From Klebsormidium nitens (lineage: Eukaryota > Streptophyta > Klebsormidiophyceae > Klebsormidiales > Klebsormidiaceae), in the NCBI GenBank assembly GCA_000708835.1, contig DF237432.1:1-64000 (forward strand): a stretch of 64,000 nucleotides of DNA, read 5' to 3'. Within the stretch, counting starts at the first letter, position 1, and every line of letters begins with the position of its first letter. Positions 1 through 12,566 of the stretch are shown here, piece by piece. The notes below the pieces were generated by a model that was given only the letters and a program-made list of their open reading frames with translations, searched no databases and was not told where the DNA came from. Made by a program: the position numbers and the translations under genes.

Positions 1-90
1 CAAAGCTTCAAGGATCATATAAGACTCAGAGGCAAGCACAAACCGCTCACAGAACGACGAACACCTGAAAGAGCGATTTGGTTTTCCAGC

Positions 91-3000
91 ATGGCGAGCA
101 GGGATGAGAAGAAGCGGCATGCGGTCAAGGCCCGGGTCAAGCCCGCGCCTTGGGCGGCAATCTCGCAGGGCAACCCGATTGAAAAGGTCAAGGCAAAATT
201 CAATGATCTTAGCACAAAGACGACGGCATGGATGGAAAAGCAACCCGCGCCTGTGGAGATTGGTTTGGCCACGATAGGACAGGGGATTCAGGGGGCGTTT
301 ATAGGAGCTTTGATGGGGCAGCTGACAGGGGACCTCACGCAGCAAATGGGCACAGAGGGTCAAGTCCCGGGGCAGGCTCCGGGGCAAGACGTGAAGCTGG
401 ACAGCATGAAGGTGAATAAAGACATGGTTCAGTTTGTTTGCTTTTTGCGTGGGCTTTGGTAATGGTGTTTTCTTTCCATGTGATTGTAATCATTGCAGAA
501 CTTGCATATTGCTGGCCGAAGTAATCAAGTCCTTTTTGCACTATAAAATTCATCTGCACGTTTCTTTGAAAAGTCTTTACATGTCGCTGGACGCCAGTGG
601 CGTGCAGGTGTTTCGTTATTTCGCACTGTGAATGCTATTTGTTGTATGAAAAGTGCTGAATTGTCTCTGCTTTTACTTACCACTTGTGCTGCTTCAAGCT
701 GCAATGTTAGTCCTGGACTATGTGGTCAATGCTGCCAATTAGCAGGGGCGTAGCTATGGTTGTAGCTGAGTCCTCTGTATGTCAATTACGATACTACCGT
801 GACGTTTCTCTGGCTTTTTTTCGTCCAACTGTCTCGTGCAGTTTCCAATCTTACCACTTCCTATTTCGATCAAACCCTAGATCAAGCCGGGTAATCTTGG
901 CTGGGCCCATCTGCCATTAGGGTTTTACGTGTATCTTGTTATCCTTCCTTGGCTCGTAGAGGGCACTTCAGATTGTTCTTTTTTTACTCATCCCCAGGCA
1001 CAAGTCTGGTTGCAATCCGTTTTGACTTGGTAGTTGTCATGTCGAACTGACAGAACGACATATGCGAGCCAGCTAGATAGGTTCTTAAAAGGTGCAGTGC
1101 ACAATCGGAGTCAGGTGGACCAAACTAAAGTACAGCATTTCATGGTTTTGGAACTCAAGAGCTCAATTTAAAAGCCATTCTTTTGAAAAATTCTTCTATA
1201 AAACGCAGTCACGATTCTACTTGCTTCATTCCAGTAGCAAACACGGCATGGCGTGTCTGATGGATGGGATGTCGTATATCATTGCTGCTTTCCTGTCGCT
1301 TGCCTTCGCTTTTCTGTCGCTTTAGACAGCTGTAACATCTAAAGTCTGGTTGTCTTTTGTGCAGGCCATAGCAGGGGGTCCGATGGTGCAAGCTAAAAAT
1401 TTTGCGGTCATTACGGGAGTGAACCAGGGGATTTCGACCGCGCTCAAGCGGTACAGGAAAGGAAAGGACGATCTTCTCAACCAGTGAGCCCACAGATCTC
1501 ATTTTCCGGTAACAAATAGGCGTTGTATCAAGAGACAGGCGCCATGTTGAAAGAGACAGCAGCAACAGATACTAGGATCAGGGGACACGAAACCGCTGCA
1601 GCGCGCTCACAGTAGCTCTTGGCGCTCCACTTTTGAATGCAAAAAGCAGTCGCTTCTAGTCACTCTACTTATCGAAGATGTTTCGACGTGCAGCTGTACC
1701 ATGGTTGTGTTGGTCAAAAAGCTAGTTTCTGGTTTTGATGATGGTCTATTCTGGTGCAGAGCTGGTGGAAAGATGCTCTTGATGCGCAAGAACTGGTTCA
1801 AAAGCTGTAACATTGAACACAGCCGCAATTGCTAATCTTCCTGTAATTTCAATGTGCGCCAGAGCTTTGAATGCAAGTTTCAGGCTGTAAGAATCTCGCG
1901 TCACTTTTGTCGACTCAATCGGAATTCCTAATGAGCGGGCGTCGCGGTTTGGCAGAGTACTACCCGCGTTCGGTTCAGGCGCTGCGTTTTCGCTAGTATC
2001 GGGCGTGGGGACTGATTCACCGGGGGGAAAGCTACGATCAGCACTTTCATCGGGCGTTGGGTTTGCGGTCTTCCAGGGAGCACTCTACCAGGTCAGCGAT
2101 CTACTTCTTTCCGCTTGAACTCCAGACATGCAATCATGTGGCATCTTACCTGTGCAGAAAGTTCGTCCATAGTTGAGGGTTCAGCTGACTGAAGGTGTCG
2201 TTGCTCGTCCCAAGCCCTTACACGCTTGAACTCTGAATCAGGATCGAGAGTATGACAGTGTCGAGCGTCACACTCCTCTTTGACTTTGAGCTTTGTGACC
2301 TACCTCTGAGGTCCGACACACGTCGTCAGAAGTTTTAAGAAGCAAGCAAGCAGAGTCTCCATTAGATGCGGGTCCAGTTTTACATCCGGAATGGGTTGCG
2401 GAGTGTGCCTCAAAACCACGTCAGGCAGTCACAGGTAGATCGTCACGGTTTCAGAACGCCTGGGGCACAGAAACCTATCATTTCTCGGACGTCCAACCGC
2501 GTGGTCACCACTTTTTCAGTACTCCGGACCGTCAATGGCTTCAAACCCGAGGAAAGCGGAGCAGAACTGTCCAAGTTACAAAAGGCCTAGATCGGGCAGA
2601 CGGGAGGCACTCAAAGAATCCCAGCCAATAGGAAATGAATGTTGAGTGCGACAAAAAGCGGCGATCTACCTGTTAAGGTCCGTCAGGACAGGATGTTAGA
2701 GGTTGTAGTAATTTGGAAGCCCTAAGGCTCGAAGGCCCACTCCACCACATCAACAGATCTGGACTGTTCGACCCCTGGATGTCCATTGAGTCTTATTGGC
2801 CTCTGCTAACGCGTCGGTTACACCCCTGTCAACGCTGAGTTTGTGCAGGTTGGCCAGAGGTTGTTACCCAAGCTGCAGAACGACCGTTGACCACCAGTTT
2901 CTATGAAACCCACGTTAAGCCTCCTTGCTAACCCCTTGCTAAACCCCCCCGTCGACCGTGGGTTTGTGCAGGTGGGCCAGCGGTTTTCCCCTAAGCCGCA

Positions 3001-5259
3001 AGACGACTTGGACTACATCCACACGCGGCGCGTCTTGCAGGACCTCGGCCTGGAGAAATACGAGAAGAACCTGAAGCGCGGACAGCTGAACGACCGGGTC
3101 CTGCCGCTGCTGACGGATAGGTGGGGCCAGCTAACATATCTTGGTAGTTGCTGGGTTGAGTCTGCCTTTCTGGCTGCGTCGTCATAACGCTTAGTCTGGT
3201 CGCTTTCCATTGTGTCTCCTGGAGAGGCCCGAGCGGAACTTGATGCGCGCCAGCTGAAAGACCGGGTGCTGCCGCTGCTGACGGATAGGTGGGGCTTCTC
3301 TTGACACTCCGTTCTTAGTCTTTACTCATTGCACAAGTTTTGGTAGTTGCTGGGCTGAGGGGTCCTCTCTGGCTGCTGTTTCTTGGGGGTTACTTTGGTC
3401 ATTCTTTGGAGAACAATGAGCGGAACTGGGCCAGCTGAACGACCGGGTGCTGCCGCTGCTGACGGATAAGTGGGGCCTGCCTTCTGATCCTTTCTTGCTG
3501 TCTACCTTCTTGTTCTATTTTGATCGTCGGTAGCTGCTGGTGCTGAGGGTTTCTTTTTTGGCTGCTTCTTCCTGGCGCTTCGACTGGTTATGATCCGTCC
3601 GGTACGTCTAGAAGTTTGAGCTGAAAAGAACGGCCAGCTCAACTTTTGGGTGCAGCCGCTGCTGGCAGATTCCCTGAAAGCGAGCCTTACACCGGTTCCT
3701 ACTATGAGTTACTAGCTTCTACTCTACTCTGTCTTACGTTCTTTCTCAACTCAATGCTTGTTGGTAGCTGCTGGCTCCTCCTTCCTCCGAAGGTTCCTTC
3801 TCCGCCTGCTTTTGCGGCGATGAATGTGGTCCTTTCTTGTGCCTTCTACCTGTGTGAGGAATCCCAGGAGGGGCCGGCTCAACGATTGGACAGAGGCGCT
3901 GCTGACAATTCGGCGGGGCCTTCGATACTTTCGTTTCTCGTTATCTTCTGTTCTTGTTTCCGACGCTGTGTGTATCTGCACTTGCTGCCGGCTCCGGCTT
4001 CTTGCAAATGCTTCTCTGCCTGCCTTTCCTTGCGTCCGCCTGAGTCGCTTACCCTCTTACCTTTCTGTCAGTCAGTCTCGGACGGTTTGAGATGGCCTCA
4101 AGACGTGCCAGCTGGGCGACCGTACTCTGTCAGTTTTTCGTTTCTGAGATTGGGGGGCCTTACGCTCATCGGTGGTTTCGTCCACGCTCTGCCTGCTCCC
4201 TCCAGCATCTGCTTTCGTTGAGTTTTGTGCTTTTGTTCTGTTTCTGCTTACTCTAGCATTTGCGTGCTGTTCCAATCGAGCCCCTTCCGTGCCTGTCGCC
4301 CGTGCCGACTGATAGGTGGGAAAGTCTCTGTTGCTCTGGACTGAGCTGTTGGGATCCCTCGCATTTTGCATGCCGTGTTGGTCGGAGATGTTGCGAGATG
4401 TCTTTGGCAGCTTTCTGCGCCCCCTCTAGGTCCGTGAATTCCCTCTGCCATCGATCTGGTCCGTTCGAGCGCTTTTGTTTGACCTTCCAGCAACAACGTC
4501 GAAGTTTTTGGAGATAGCGCACAATTGTGGTCATGGACGAAGATGAATGACGAAAGCTTGTCGTGTCCTCTTGAAGAAGAGCGACGAACAACCGTTGAGC
4601 AAAAGTAAGGCCTCTTTCCCCTGAAACCGCTATAGTTCAAACAACACACAGGCCAAGGCATGGGCCAATGCTAAACGACTGCTCTCGCATTGCAGTTCGT
4701 TGAAGGACGTACACATCCCCCCGGGACCTAGGCTGCTCATCTTAGAAGCTGTTCATCGGCGGTACGGCCTCAACTCAAATCTGGAACAATCGGCAAATTC
4801 AATTTTCGTTTTCATTGGCTGTAGTCACCAGTCTGGAGTTAGCCGTTTGACGCTTGACATTACGTGGCAACTCAGTTTCTTTTGAGACCTAATGTAGTCG
4901 ATGCTCTGCTTGCCGCTTATTTTCATGTCCAAATGTGAGGTTTTTATCTTGCAAGATGCAGCGAAGTTCGTCAGCATCCTCCCTTTGTAGCGCATGTCGA
5001 TTGCAGCTATCCTGGGGGTCTTCATATAGGATCTTGAGAACCATACTTCTTGTGATGTTGCTCAGAGTCCCGCTGGGAGTTGGGATAGCTTTCTTGCATC
5101 TGGTCCAACGTTGATTCAAAGTGAGCTCACCAGCAATTCTTAGGCACATGCTGTCCTACCAATTAACTTCAAATTCCCCTTTGCTCTTGCTGCAGACGAC
5201 AAGAAAGCGCACCGCGGAAAGTGGTAGTACCAGCGGGAAAAACAGTTATGAAGCCTTAA
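91..5259 (+). CDS. HP30: HP30-like plastid Tim17/22/23 (PRAT) protein with C-terminal SAM domain
   Basis: Six exons: 91-411, 1365-1483, 1956-2091, 2972-3120, 4696-4761 and 5196-5259, giving 284 aa (Arabidopsis HP30 is about 260 aa). All junctions are GT-AG and phases match. The N-terminal part has the PRAT pattern (GQGIQGAFIGALMGQL, then AGGPMVQAKNFAVITGVNQG, then FGSGAAFSLVSG and GVGFAVFQGALYQ), with glycine-rich hydrophobic segments expected to cross the membrane. The C-terminal part matches the SAM-type tail of plant HP30 (LQDLGLEKYEKN, VLPLLTDSSLKD, IPPGPRLLILEAV). In plants HP30 sits in the inner envelope and takes part in import of transit-peptide-less proteins; that role is inferred here. 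The start at 91 is the first ATG and heads the conserved region. Exon 2 ends CA before GTGAGC; reading on instead gives an immediate TGA. The last exon has no recognised homology and is the least certain. Intron 4 carries exon echoes. Confidence 0.87.
2838..4320 (+). repeat. decayed tandem echoes of HP30 exon 4 in both flanking introns
   Basis: The true exon 4 is 2972-3120. About 130 bp upstream, 2838-2890 repeats its acceptor and first bases (GTTTGTGCAG, then TTGGCCAGAGG). Downstream, the exon end (CTGAACGACCGGGT.CTGCCGCTGCTGACGGATAG with its donor) recurs at about 3249-3296 and 3430-3476 with few changes, then ever more decayed at about 3630-3672, 3874-3920, 4108-4130 and 4285-4320. Donor-like positions at 3121, 3289 and 3470 are 168 and 181 bp apart. 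Intron sequence following each copy (TGGTAGTTGCTGG) is repeated too, so the unit is exon end plus intron start. Copies after the first two are frame-broken and unlikely to be used. Confidence 0.85.
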
Positions 5260-6507
5260 CGAGTTGGCTCTGCATCTTTGGAGACAGCGGAGGCAGTGGG
5301 TTCGCATCTTTGAGAATGACTTTCTGAGATAAAGACGTCTGACGAGCTTGTACATGGTGGTCGTTCGTCACTTCCGAATAAAACGTTAGGCATTTGTCGT
5401 CTTAGTTGTGTACAGCGGACAAAGGCGCACGCATCAGCGCTCTCGGCGGGACTAAATTGTTGCGGTGCATACTGGTCTGGTGGAGGAGGTTATGTTGACG
5501 TGCTTCTTTATGCTACATCCAAATCGCAAAGGAAAGCTCTGGTCGAGTTCGTAAGGATGCGCACAGCCAGTTGGGGTCTTGGACTAACAGCATGTTTGCT
5601 TGATTTGCATGTCATGCATGACTTAGCTCCTGGGCCGCTAAAGCATCGACAGAGTCAACCTTGTTTGCAACCTGAGTCCGTACTGTGCATGACCTGTCTG
5701 CCGGCCTGGGCATACTTATTGGACATGCACTGATCGATCGACAAATCCCATGAAACTAGATGATGCAGCATGTCGGATATATACTCGGCATGCATGCAAG
5801 CAATTTATTGGAAATTGCTAGTTCATTACTAAAGTCATACGCGACATAATTTGATTGGTGGAATGATCATGCTTCGGATCGTCGTAGTTCGTGCATGGGA
5901 CTCATATGGCCTCAACCTTTAATGAGGTTTCGCGTACATATGCAGTTGATATTGTCGAAAGCTCGACCGGGTCATTAACTTGCGGTACATATGATTCGCT
6001 GCATCCGATCGATCTAGTTCATGCTTTAATCAACTGCATACTTCACTGTCTACTGCATGCTTCACTAGAACTTCTTGTTCGCACCTCATCTACCGTACGC
6101 AATGCAATTCTCACAGGCTGCAGATTGGATACGATCAAATTGACTGGAGACATGGGACGGCTTTTACGAGTCTGGTCGTTTTCGTTTGGAATGATTGCTT
6201 CCCTGAAGCAGACTTACGCTGCGGACTACACTCGAAGTAACGACGTTCCTCTTGCAAGAAACGTATATGAAGCTGCTTCTTAGCGAAGGCTTCTAATAAG
6301 TTCCGACGACCTTAATGAGCTTCGGAAAGTTGGTTGACCTTGGGAACAACACCCGTGGTCCAACACTCATGTTTATGACTGCAAGTCAGAAGAACTGTCT
6401 ACACAAACACTGATCCCTCCTGACGAAGTCACTATCTATGCGAGATTGTGAACAGCTGCGGGATCTAATCAGGCTAGCCAATAAATAGACGCCGTGCTGG
6501 TGATAAT
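5260..6507. other. intergenic region between HP30 and the inverted-repeat left arm
   Basis: Tail-to-tail spacer between the stop of the plus-strand HP30 gene (5257-5259) and the stop of the minus-strand paralogue (6508-6510), so it should hold two 3' untranslated regions. I see no supported gene. The stretch 5580-5800 is rich in GCATGC/TGCATG words (for example around 5611 and 5790), which also recur in other intergenic parts of this window; I could not attach a function to them. Confidence 0.5.
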
Positions 6508-9500
6508 TTATGCCGCCGCTGCCCTGTATACGAGCCAGGCCTGCCTGGCAAGCTTCTCCTTCTCAGCAAGGAGGTTCACTTTCCGCTCCATCTCCCGCCG
6601 GAGCTCGATCAGTTTGAGCTGGAAGGCGCTGAAGACGGCATTGCACTCCGCTGCCTCGTCTGGGCAAAAGAAAGCGCAGCTAGATTTCAGGCAGACCTCT
6701 CCGGTTCTCGTTGACATCGTGGTACGTGTCAACGAATTTCTCCAGGTAAGAAGGGATCTGCTCCGTGGATTGGGACGCGCGATTACGGGCGCACAATGTA
6801 GTAGGGCGCGAATGCAGCAGAAATTTCTATCTGTCCGCGGTCACAGCTTATTCCAAAACGCCAATATCTCTCGCCAATACACGGAAGCCAGTTGCACCAA
6901 ACACTCGACTTCCGAAACCCACCGGCGCTGCTGGCGGCCAGGATGCCGAGGTGTTCCCGCACGTTGTTCTTGTGGCGCATGGCCTCCAACTCGGCCCGCT
7001 TGGCGTGCGCCGCGAGCGCGTTCTTGCGCTCCCAGTCTCGCTGCAGGTACGCGCGCTGCTTGCTCGCGAGCGCACCCAGGGTCGCGTCGAAGGCGTCCGT
7101 GTGCTCGAGCTCGTTGAAGACTTCGATACCGTTCAGGTCCAGACTAGCCGGAAGCACGTCTGCGGCGGAATCAGAGGGCGGAACGAGTTTGTGGGTGATG
7201 ATGGACGGAATGTGAACGGAACGGCGGAACGCACCGGAAGTAAGTGTTGTGGCTGCAATCTCTGCACAATGCTAACGTCTGGTGCCGACCTGATGAGTGC
7301 CCTCTGGCTGCAAAGAACCCTCAAAAAAGTCACGGCAATTACGTCCGCGTGTCTGAAAGATGACACCCTGAACCGAGTTTTTGTCCTGAGACCGAAGGGA
7401 AGGCCCAGAAATGTGACACCTAGAAGAAGGCAGAAAGCAGGCTCGGGAGTACACGATGCATTGCAGGGCAGGGTACACTGGCCGACGTATCTTACATGAA
7501 TAAGCGGGGTTTGGAAGATTGATAACCTTGGCGTACATCAAAGCAGACAGAGGACAGAGTTTGAACGAGAGTAGAAAGTTTCGGGGCACCGAAAGAGTCG
7601 TTCTCCTCGCTCGAATGCTTGAAGGACCAGTTCGACGTAACAATCTCACCGTTTTGGGCCTATGTCCAAATTCCCACGAAACAAAGGCAACCGTCTGAGT
7701 AAAAATTACACAGAGACTCTGTATGTACTGAGAGACAATATCTACAGCAAATCCTCCTCGTTTAGAAATAGACCCGCCGCACTTTATGGAACTCCCTGCA
7801 CATATCGACAACAACTTCCCACGGAACCCGACAGATCTTGCATTACAATCTAACCTGAACTTCCGGCACGTGCTGACAGGGACTCCCTGCACATTATTGG
7901 GGGCGCTGCAGCCTGCGGAAACCTCACCGAGGAGGTCGACGATCGCCCGGAGGCACCGCTCCCGCGCCGCGCGCACCGGCTCCGGCACGTCCGTCTCGCC
8001 CGCCGCGCCGAGCCGCTCCCTTTGCAGCGCCTCCCGTCGCGCGCGCAGCTGCGCGAGCTCCGCCTCGCCCCGCCGGTGCGCGACCTCCAGCTCGACGATG
8101 CGCTCCTCCAGGTCGAGGAGCGCCAGCTCCTCCCGGCCGCGCACGTCGCGCGCGCCCCGGGCGCGCAGCGCGGCGACGAGCGCCGCAATCTCCGCGTCCT
8201 CGAGCGAGTCCCCGTCCGTCTCGCGCGGCACGTACGCCAGCGCCTCGTCGACGGGCTCGGGCGCCAGCGCGCTCGGGACCTTCGGCGGCCGGCCGCGCTT
8301 CAACTTCGGCTTTTTTGCGGGCGCGGGTCTGTCCGTCGCAAGGCCCGGTTTCTTCTTCGGAACGACCCCGGGATCGGCGCCCTGGCCGAGCGACACCGGC
8401 TTCTTTATGACTTTCTTCAGCTTGGCGGCGGCAGTCGGGGAGAACCCTGGGGCAAACTTTCCCGACCGGTCGCGTTCCTGAGACGAGGCAATCAGTTGGT
8501 GGAGCGTCTGGCTGTCCGTGTTGCCCGTTTTGAGCTTCTTCGCTGGCGGCGGGTCGGTGGACGCCCGGGGCTTGACGAGTTTCGGCCTTCCGGGGCCTTT
8601 CTTGGTCTCTTCACTCGGCTCAGCCGGGCCGGCGTCATCCTCCGGGTGCCGTTTCTTCAAGCCGATCGTGAGGAGGCTCAACTTCTTGAGCTTCTTCTTT
8701 CCTGCACGGACAGGAAGATTCTGATTTGAGAACATCTCAATGCTTCGCATCGTTTGCAGTCGACTGTGGATGGAGCCCTGAGTAAAACTTCGAAGGTTGC
8801 TTTTGATCGTTTGCAGTTTACTTGAAAAGTCTGATTGAAGCTTCGATGTATTCTTCTGTGCGTTTGCACTCAGTTTGCACTCAACTCAAAAGTGAAACCG
8901 CTCTTGCCTCTTACTCTGGCAAAGGAACAGGGTCGTCAACCCCATAACGGGGCGTCTTCTTGATACTAACGGATGGCATCGAATCTCTACGCTCGAGAGG
9001 CTGAAAGCTCTGTCCTCATATGCACAATTGCAGATTGTCTGTAATCCTTAGATGCACCAACTTATTCTCGTGACAAAGATGCTGGATCCGTCTCCTGATC
9101 TAGGATAGAAGGGAAAACCGGTGCACCAAGTTTCCCTGGATTCAAAATTCGTACTTGGCATCCCCGAAACTACGATATGCACTCACCAGGGATCGTCCCC
9201 TTGAGCTTCTTGGCAGTGCGCTCGAGCTTCGGCTTCGGAGTCGGTGGGGGCTTCTTGGACGGTCTCCCTAGGCCCATGGCTCGGCAGATATCGCTCTTCA
9301 GTTCCGGAACCTTGATGAGCTTCTTGTGGATGTCGTTGTTTCCGCGCAGGATGAAGAGCATGAGCGACAGTAGCGGCTGGTGCAGCGACCAGATGAGGTC
9401 CGCGTTAATCTGCGGCTTGATCTGCAAGAACTCCTCCCGAACCACCGCGGGGCCGCGTTCCTTGATGACGTCTTCCATGCCAAAGAGGACGTGACGGGCG

Positions 9501-11286
9501 CCCTTCTTGTTGAGGCGCTTGTTGAGGGAGTACCACGTCTCAGGGCTGTGGAGCAGGGCCGAGTAGCTGTCCTTGATGACTTGCTCGAGCTGGTCAGAAA
9601 AGAGGCGATGCACTTAGGCGATGCACTTGAAGCATGGAGAAGTGGTGGTTGATACTGCGGTGCAGCCATGAAAAAATTGCTGTCAACTGTCGCAGACTCC
9701 TTCTCGAGTGTGACAGACAAGGAACCGGAACCGCACGGAAAGAGAACAAGGACCTTTATGTAGACCTTTTCGTGGCACCAATATAAGCTTTCTGAAGTGG
9801 TCCTGCACAAAGTCTGTTCTCGAACCCAACAACTTCTAACGTCCAACTTCAGTCAGTTCACGCTCGCTGTATGCGAGATGGGGTGTTCATTCAATGTATA
9901 TTTTCTTAAAGTTGAGGCTGATGTGCGAGCTAATATGTCACCCCAGAGTTACCATTTGTAACAAACCGTTTGCCTTCTTGGATTCAGATTCGCTTGTAAG
10001 ACATCTCTTTGCTCTCGCTTGCAGGACATCTCTTTGCTTTCACTGCATTCCTAAAAGTCCAAAAGCTGAAAAGTTTCTAGATGAGAGCAAGAACCCTGTA
10101 CTTCAGCCGCAGTCTCAACCCTACTCAACACATACCTTTGTCATGAATCTTGAAGTCTGCCTTCAGAAAAGACATCCATTCAAGCAATTCGGATATCGAA
10201 TTTAATTTCCTTCAAGGATTCTCTTGTCACAACAAGTCAGGAAGACGAGAAATCAAGAAGGTGAAATTTAAAGCTGTCATTGTGGCAATGATTGTCCTTA
10301 GGCTTGATTCAGCCGTTGCACCTTTTCAAGGACCAGCTTGCATCACCGTCGAGCTTTTCAAAAAGCTGTGAACAGGTTATTCAAGATAGCATCTCAAGGA
10401 TTGTGTACAGCAAGATTGGAAAATGAGTAACAAGACTTGTACGTTTCTCCTTTCCTTCCAGTCATATAGGGAGGTTCAGGGAAGCTTGTCCAACAAATCA
10501 CAAAGCCATCACAATCCATCTTACTCATTTACAGGTCACATGAAGAACTTGATTGATGGAAAGCAGATGGCCCCTCACTCTTCCTGGAACTTCATCACCC
10601 GTCCAAGGCGAGTCTAGTGGATCCAAATCTTCTTCCTTTGGGGACACAACTGGAGTTCCTGCAACAGACAAAATGAGAAAATGGGCAACAAAGTGCACTG
10701 GGTGACCATTCTCCTTCCTGCAACAAGTAGTTCGCAATGCACAATGGTGGTTGATCATGCATCAGTCGCATCAATCATCTGGATATCAGAAGAAACATAC
10801 CTTCATCTTCAATGTCCAGCATGTTGACCACTTGCTCATCCTTCTGCGGCGTGGCCATAGCTGTGGCAAGAGTATCTGCAATGCAAAAACAAGATGGGAG
10901 TGTTGGTGGCTTAAGTACAGGGCTTCAAGAGTGCCAGAATGCTAGATCAGACACTGCCTCTGATCCTAATAGATGCAATTGCTGCAATGCTGCATTAAAG
11001 AGCGACAGAGAAGTGCACTCGAATATGAAATTTGTGGTGGAGATATAGTGCATAGATTGCAAAAAACACACTTTCAAGGCTGCTCATCAAATCTCAGAGA
11101 TGAAGATTGATGAATATGGCCAGGGCATATTTCAGTTGAAAACATGTTGTTAGATGTACTTCAGTGTGCATGTAATAGCTTGCACAAACCTGCATCATTT
11201 CTAGAAGGCGCAGCCGTTGGGGTCGTTGCTGGGTCAGACTGCTCCATACCTGAGCCTTGCTTCTTCATTACATGCCTGACTCTCAT
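6508..11286 (-). CDS. unrecognised AT-hook protein, left-arm paralogue
   Basis: Seven exons on the minus strand: 11286-11190, 10875-10801, 10658-10579, 9589-9187, 8701-7928, 7159-6923 and 6659-6508, giving 605 aa. The start is the ATG of MRVRHVM, conserved in the paralogue. Order of parts: short polar N-terminus with SPKEEDLDPLDSPWTGDE; a helical conserved domain in exon 4 (YSALLHSPETWYSLNK, MEDVIKERG, NADLIWSLHQPLLSLMLF, AMGLGRPSK); a basic low-complexity exon 5 with AT-hook-like cores (GPGRPK, KRGRPPK) and the conserved SQTLHQLIASSQERDRSGKF; then two charged helical exons, probably coiled coil, ending WLVYRAAAA. AT-hooks and lysine-rich stretches suggest a nuclear, DNA-associated protein; this is inference. 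I do not recognise the family. GC is very high in exon 5. Confidence 0.83.
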
Positions 11287-12566
11287 GATTTTGCCCTTGT
11301 TCGACCGTTTAGGAAGATGACGTCCTGCTCAACAATCACGTGTCTCACAGAATTTACCTCAATTTCAGCTTGCATCAGAGAAAATGGATACTGGAAAATT
11401 CTGCAACAAGTAGCATTCCACCGATTGCTTCCCATAGACAGAACGGTCAGCAGCTCGAGAAGGGAGGACGTGAAGCAGCCTCGAGCTTCGGACTTCGTAA
11501 TGTGTGCGCTTTGTTGCTCCTCACTTTTTTTCTGAAAGAGCCAATCTTTGCAGCAACTCGCAATGTCCCGGTGATCACTTATAGGATTTTAGGTGAGTGT
11601 CTGGGTCGTGTAAAGAGCACAAAGAGGGGCATTTTGAAACACGCTGCTTCGTACGATCAGGAGAGCAGGAATTGTGCAGGAAAACAGAAGGCGAAAGAGC
11701 GAAGCAGAGGGACCAACGAACGTTCTCTGGTGGCCGCCACTTTACCGGCCGGCCTAGCAAATCAGCCGAGTCCTCCTTCGAAGTCGGTACTAGGGCGGCG
11801 CATGCGCGGTTCAGGTTTGGCCAGAACTGCGGAATCAGAAACCGTCAGTATCGAACCCAGCTTTCCAGCGCGTCCAGCCTTCTGCTTTCGATTCGAAAAG
11901 ATAGTCCGAACAATCATGTCAGGTAATGGTGACAGAACGGATATCGCTCGTGAACCATTACCTCTATCATCGACGTCGAACGGGAAGAGCCCTTCCTCAT
12001 TCCTCAAGTTCTTCGACAATCGATAACCGAATCCGGAACTCTTGACGTACGAGCCTCATGCAAGTTGACACCGTGACCGAACCGCAAGATCAGCCTGCAC
12101 AATTTTTAGAATGCTCCGCAGATGAAAATGGCGGCCTCCGTTCAGGCGCTTCCTGCTCGGTGCCTCGCTTAGCTTCGCTCTTCTCAACCTTCGCTGCAAG
12201 AACGTTTGTCCTGTTGGCGGATGAAGCTAAGGAGTGCTTAGTGACCACAGCGTGGTAGGCCTGTGAAAAGCAGATGTCCAAACGCAGAGCTGCCTGATTT
12301 TATGACAAGGAGCAAGAAGCCAGCTTTGCACCACAGATCACGAACTTCGAGGTACTCGAAGCCGGCATACGTTTTCTTATCGGGGCTGCAGGCATTGACG
12401 TTCAGATCAAAGCTGCAGATCTGAGAGCTTTGCAGTCTGATCATCTGCTTGTTCCTAGGCTACAGCCTGTAGATTCTTTTATGCAACCTAAAATCGAGAT
12501 TTTCTTTAGCATAGGGGCATTCGTTGATCAAGGAGACGTTTCCAGCACAGTCGAATAAGGACGAGG
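11287..12566. promoter_or_regulatory. head-to-head spacer at the centre of the inverted duplication (putative bidirectional promoter)
   Basis: 1.28 kb between the two paralogous start codons, which are transcribed away from each other. The last 20 or so bases before each ATG still resemble one another (GTCGAAYAAGG), so at least part of the leaders was duplicated. No supported coding exon lies here; open frames at 11340-12026 on both strands lack conserved content. The centre near 11.75-11.83 kb is locally GC-rich. No TATA-type element could be assigned with confidence. Confidence 0.5.

Noticed and set aside
1484-1486. In-frame TGA at the end of HP30 exon 2 taken as the true stop
   Set aside because: The bases form a GTGAGC donor, and the next exon continues the PRAT domain in phase (FGSGAAFSLVSG).
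3200-3480. Echo copies of HP30 exon 4 as true tandem coding exons
   Set aside because: Inclusion would duplicate or break the SAM-domain sequence; copies lack acceptors and the spliced model without them matches HP30 along its length.
5580-6080. GCATGC/TGCATG words as RY regulatory elements
   Set aside because: They occur in most intergenic parts of the window, here beside two gene ends rather than a promoter, so a specific regulatory call is unsupported.
7272-7927. Extension of left-arm paralogue exon 5 past 7928 (read-through open frame)
   Set aside because: The open frame continues by chance; the paralogue splices at the same place with the same phase and a GTGAGG donor is present.
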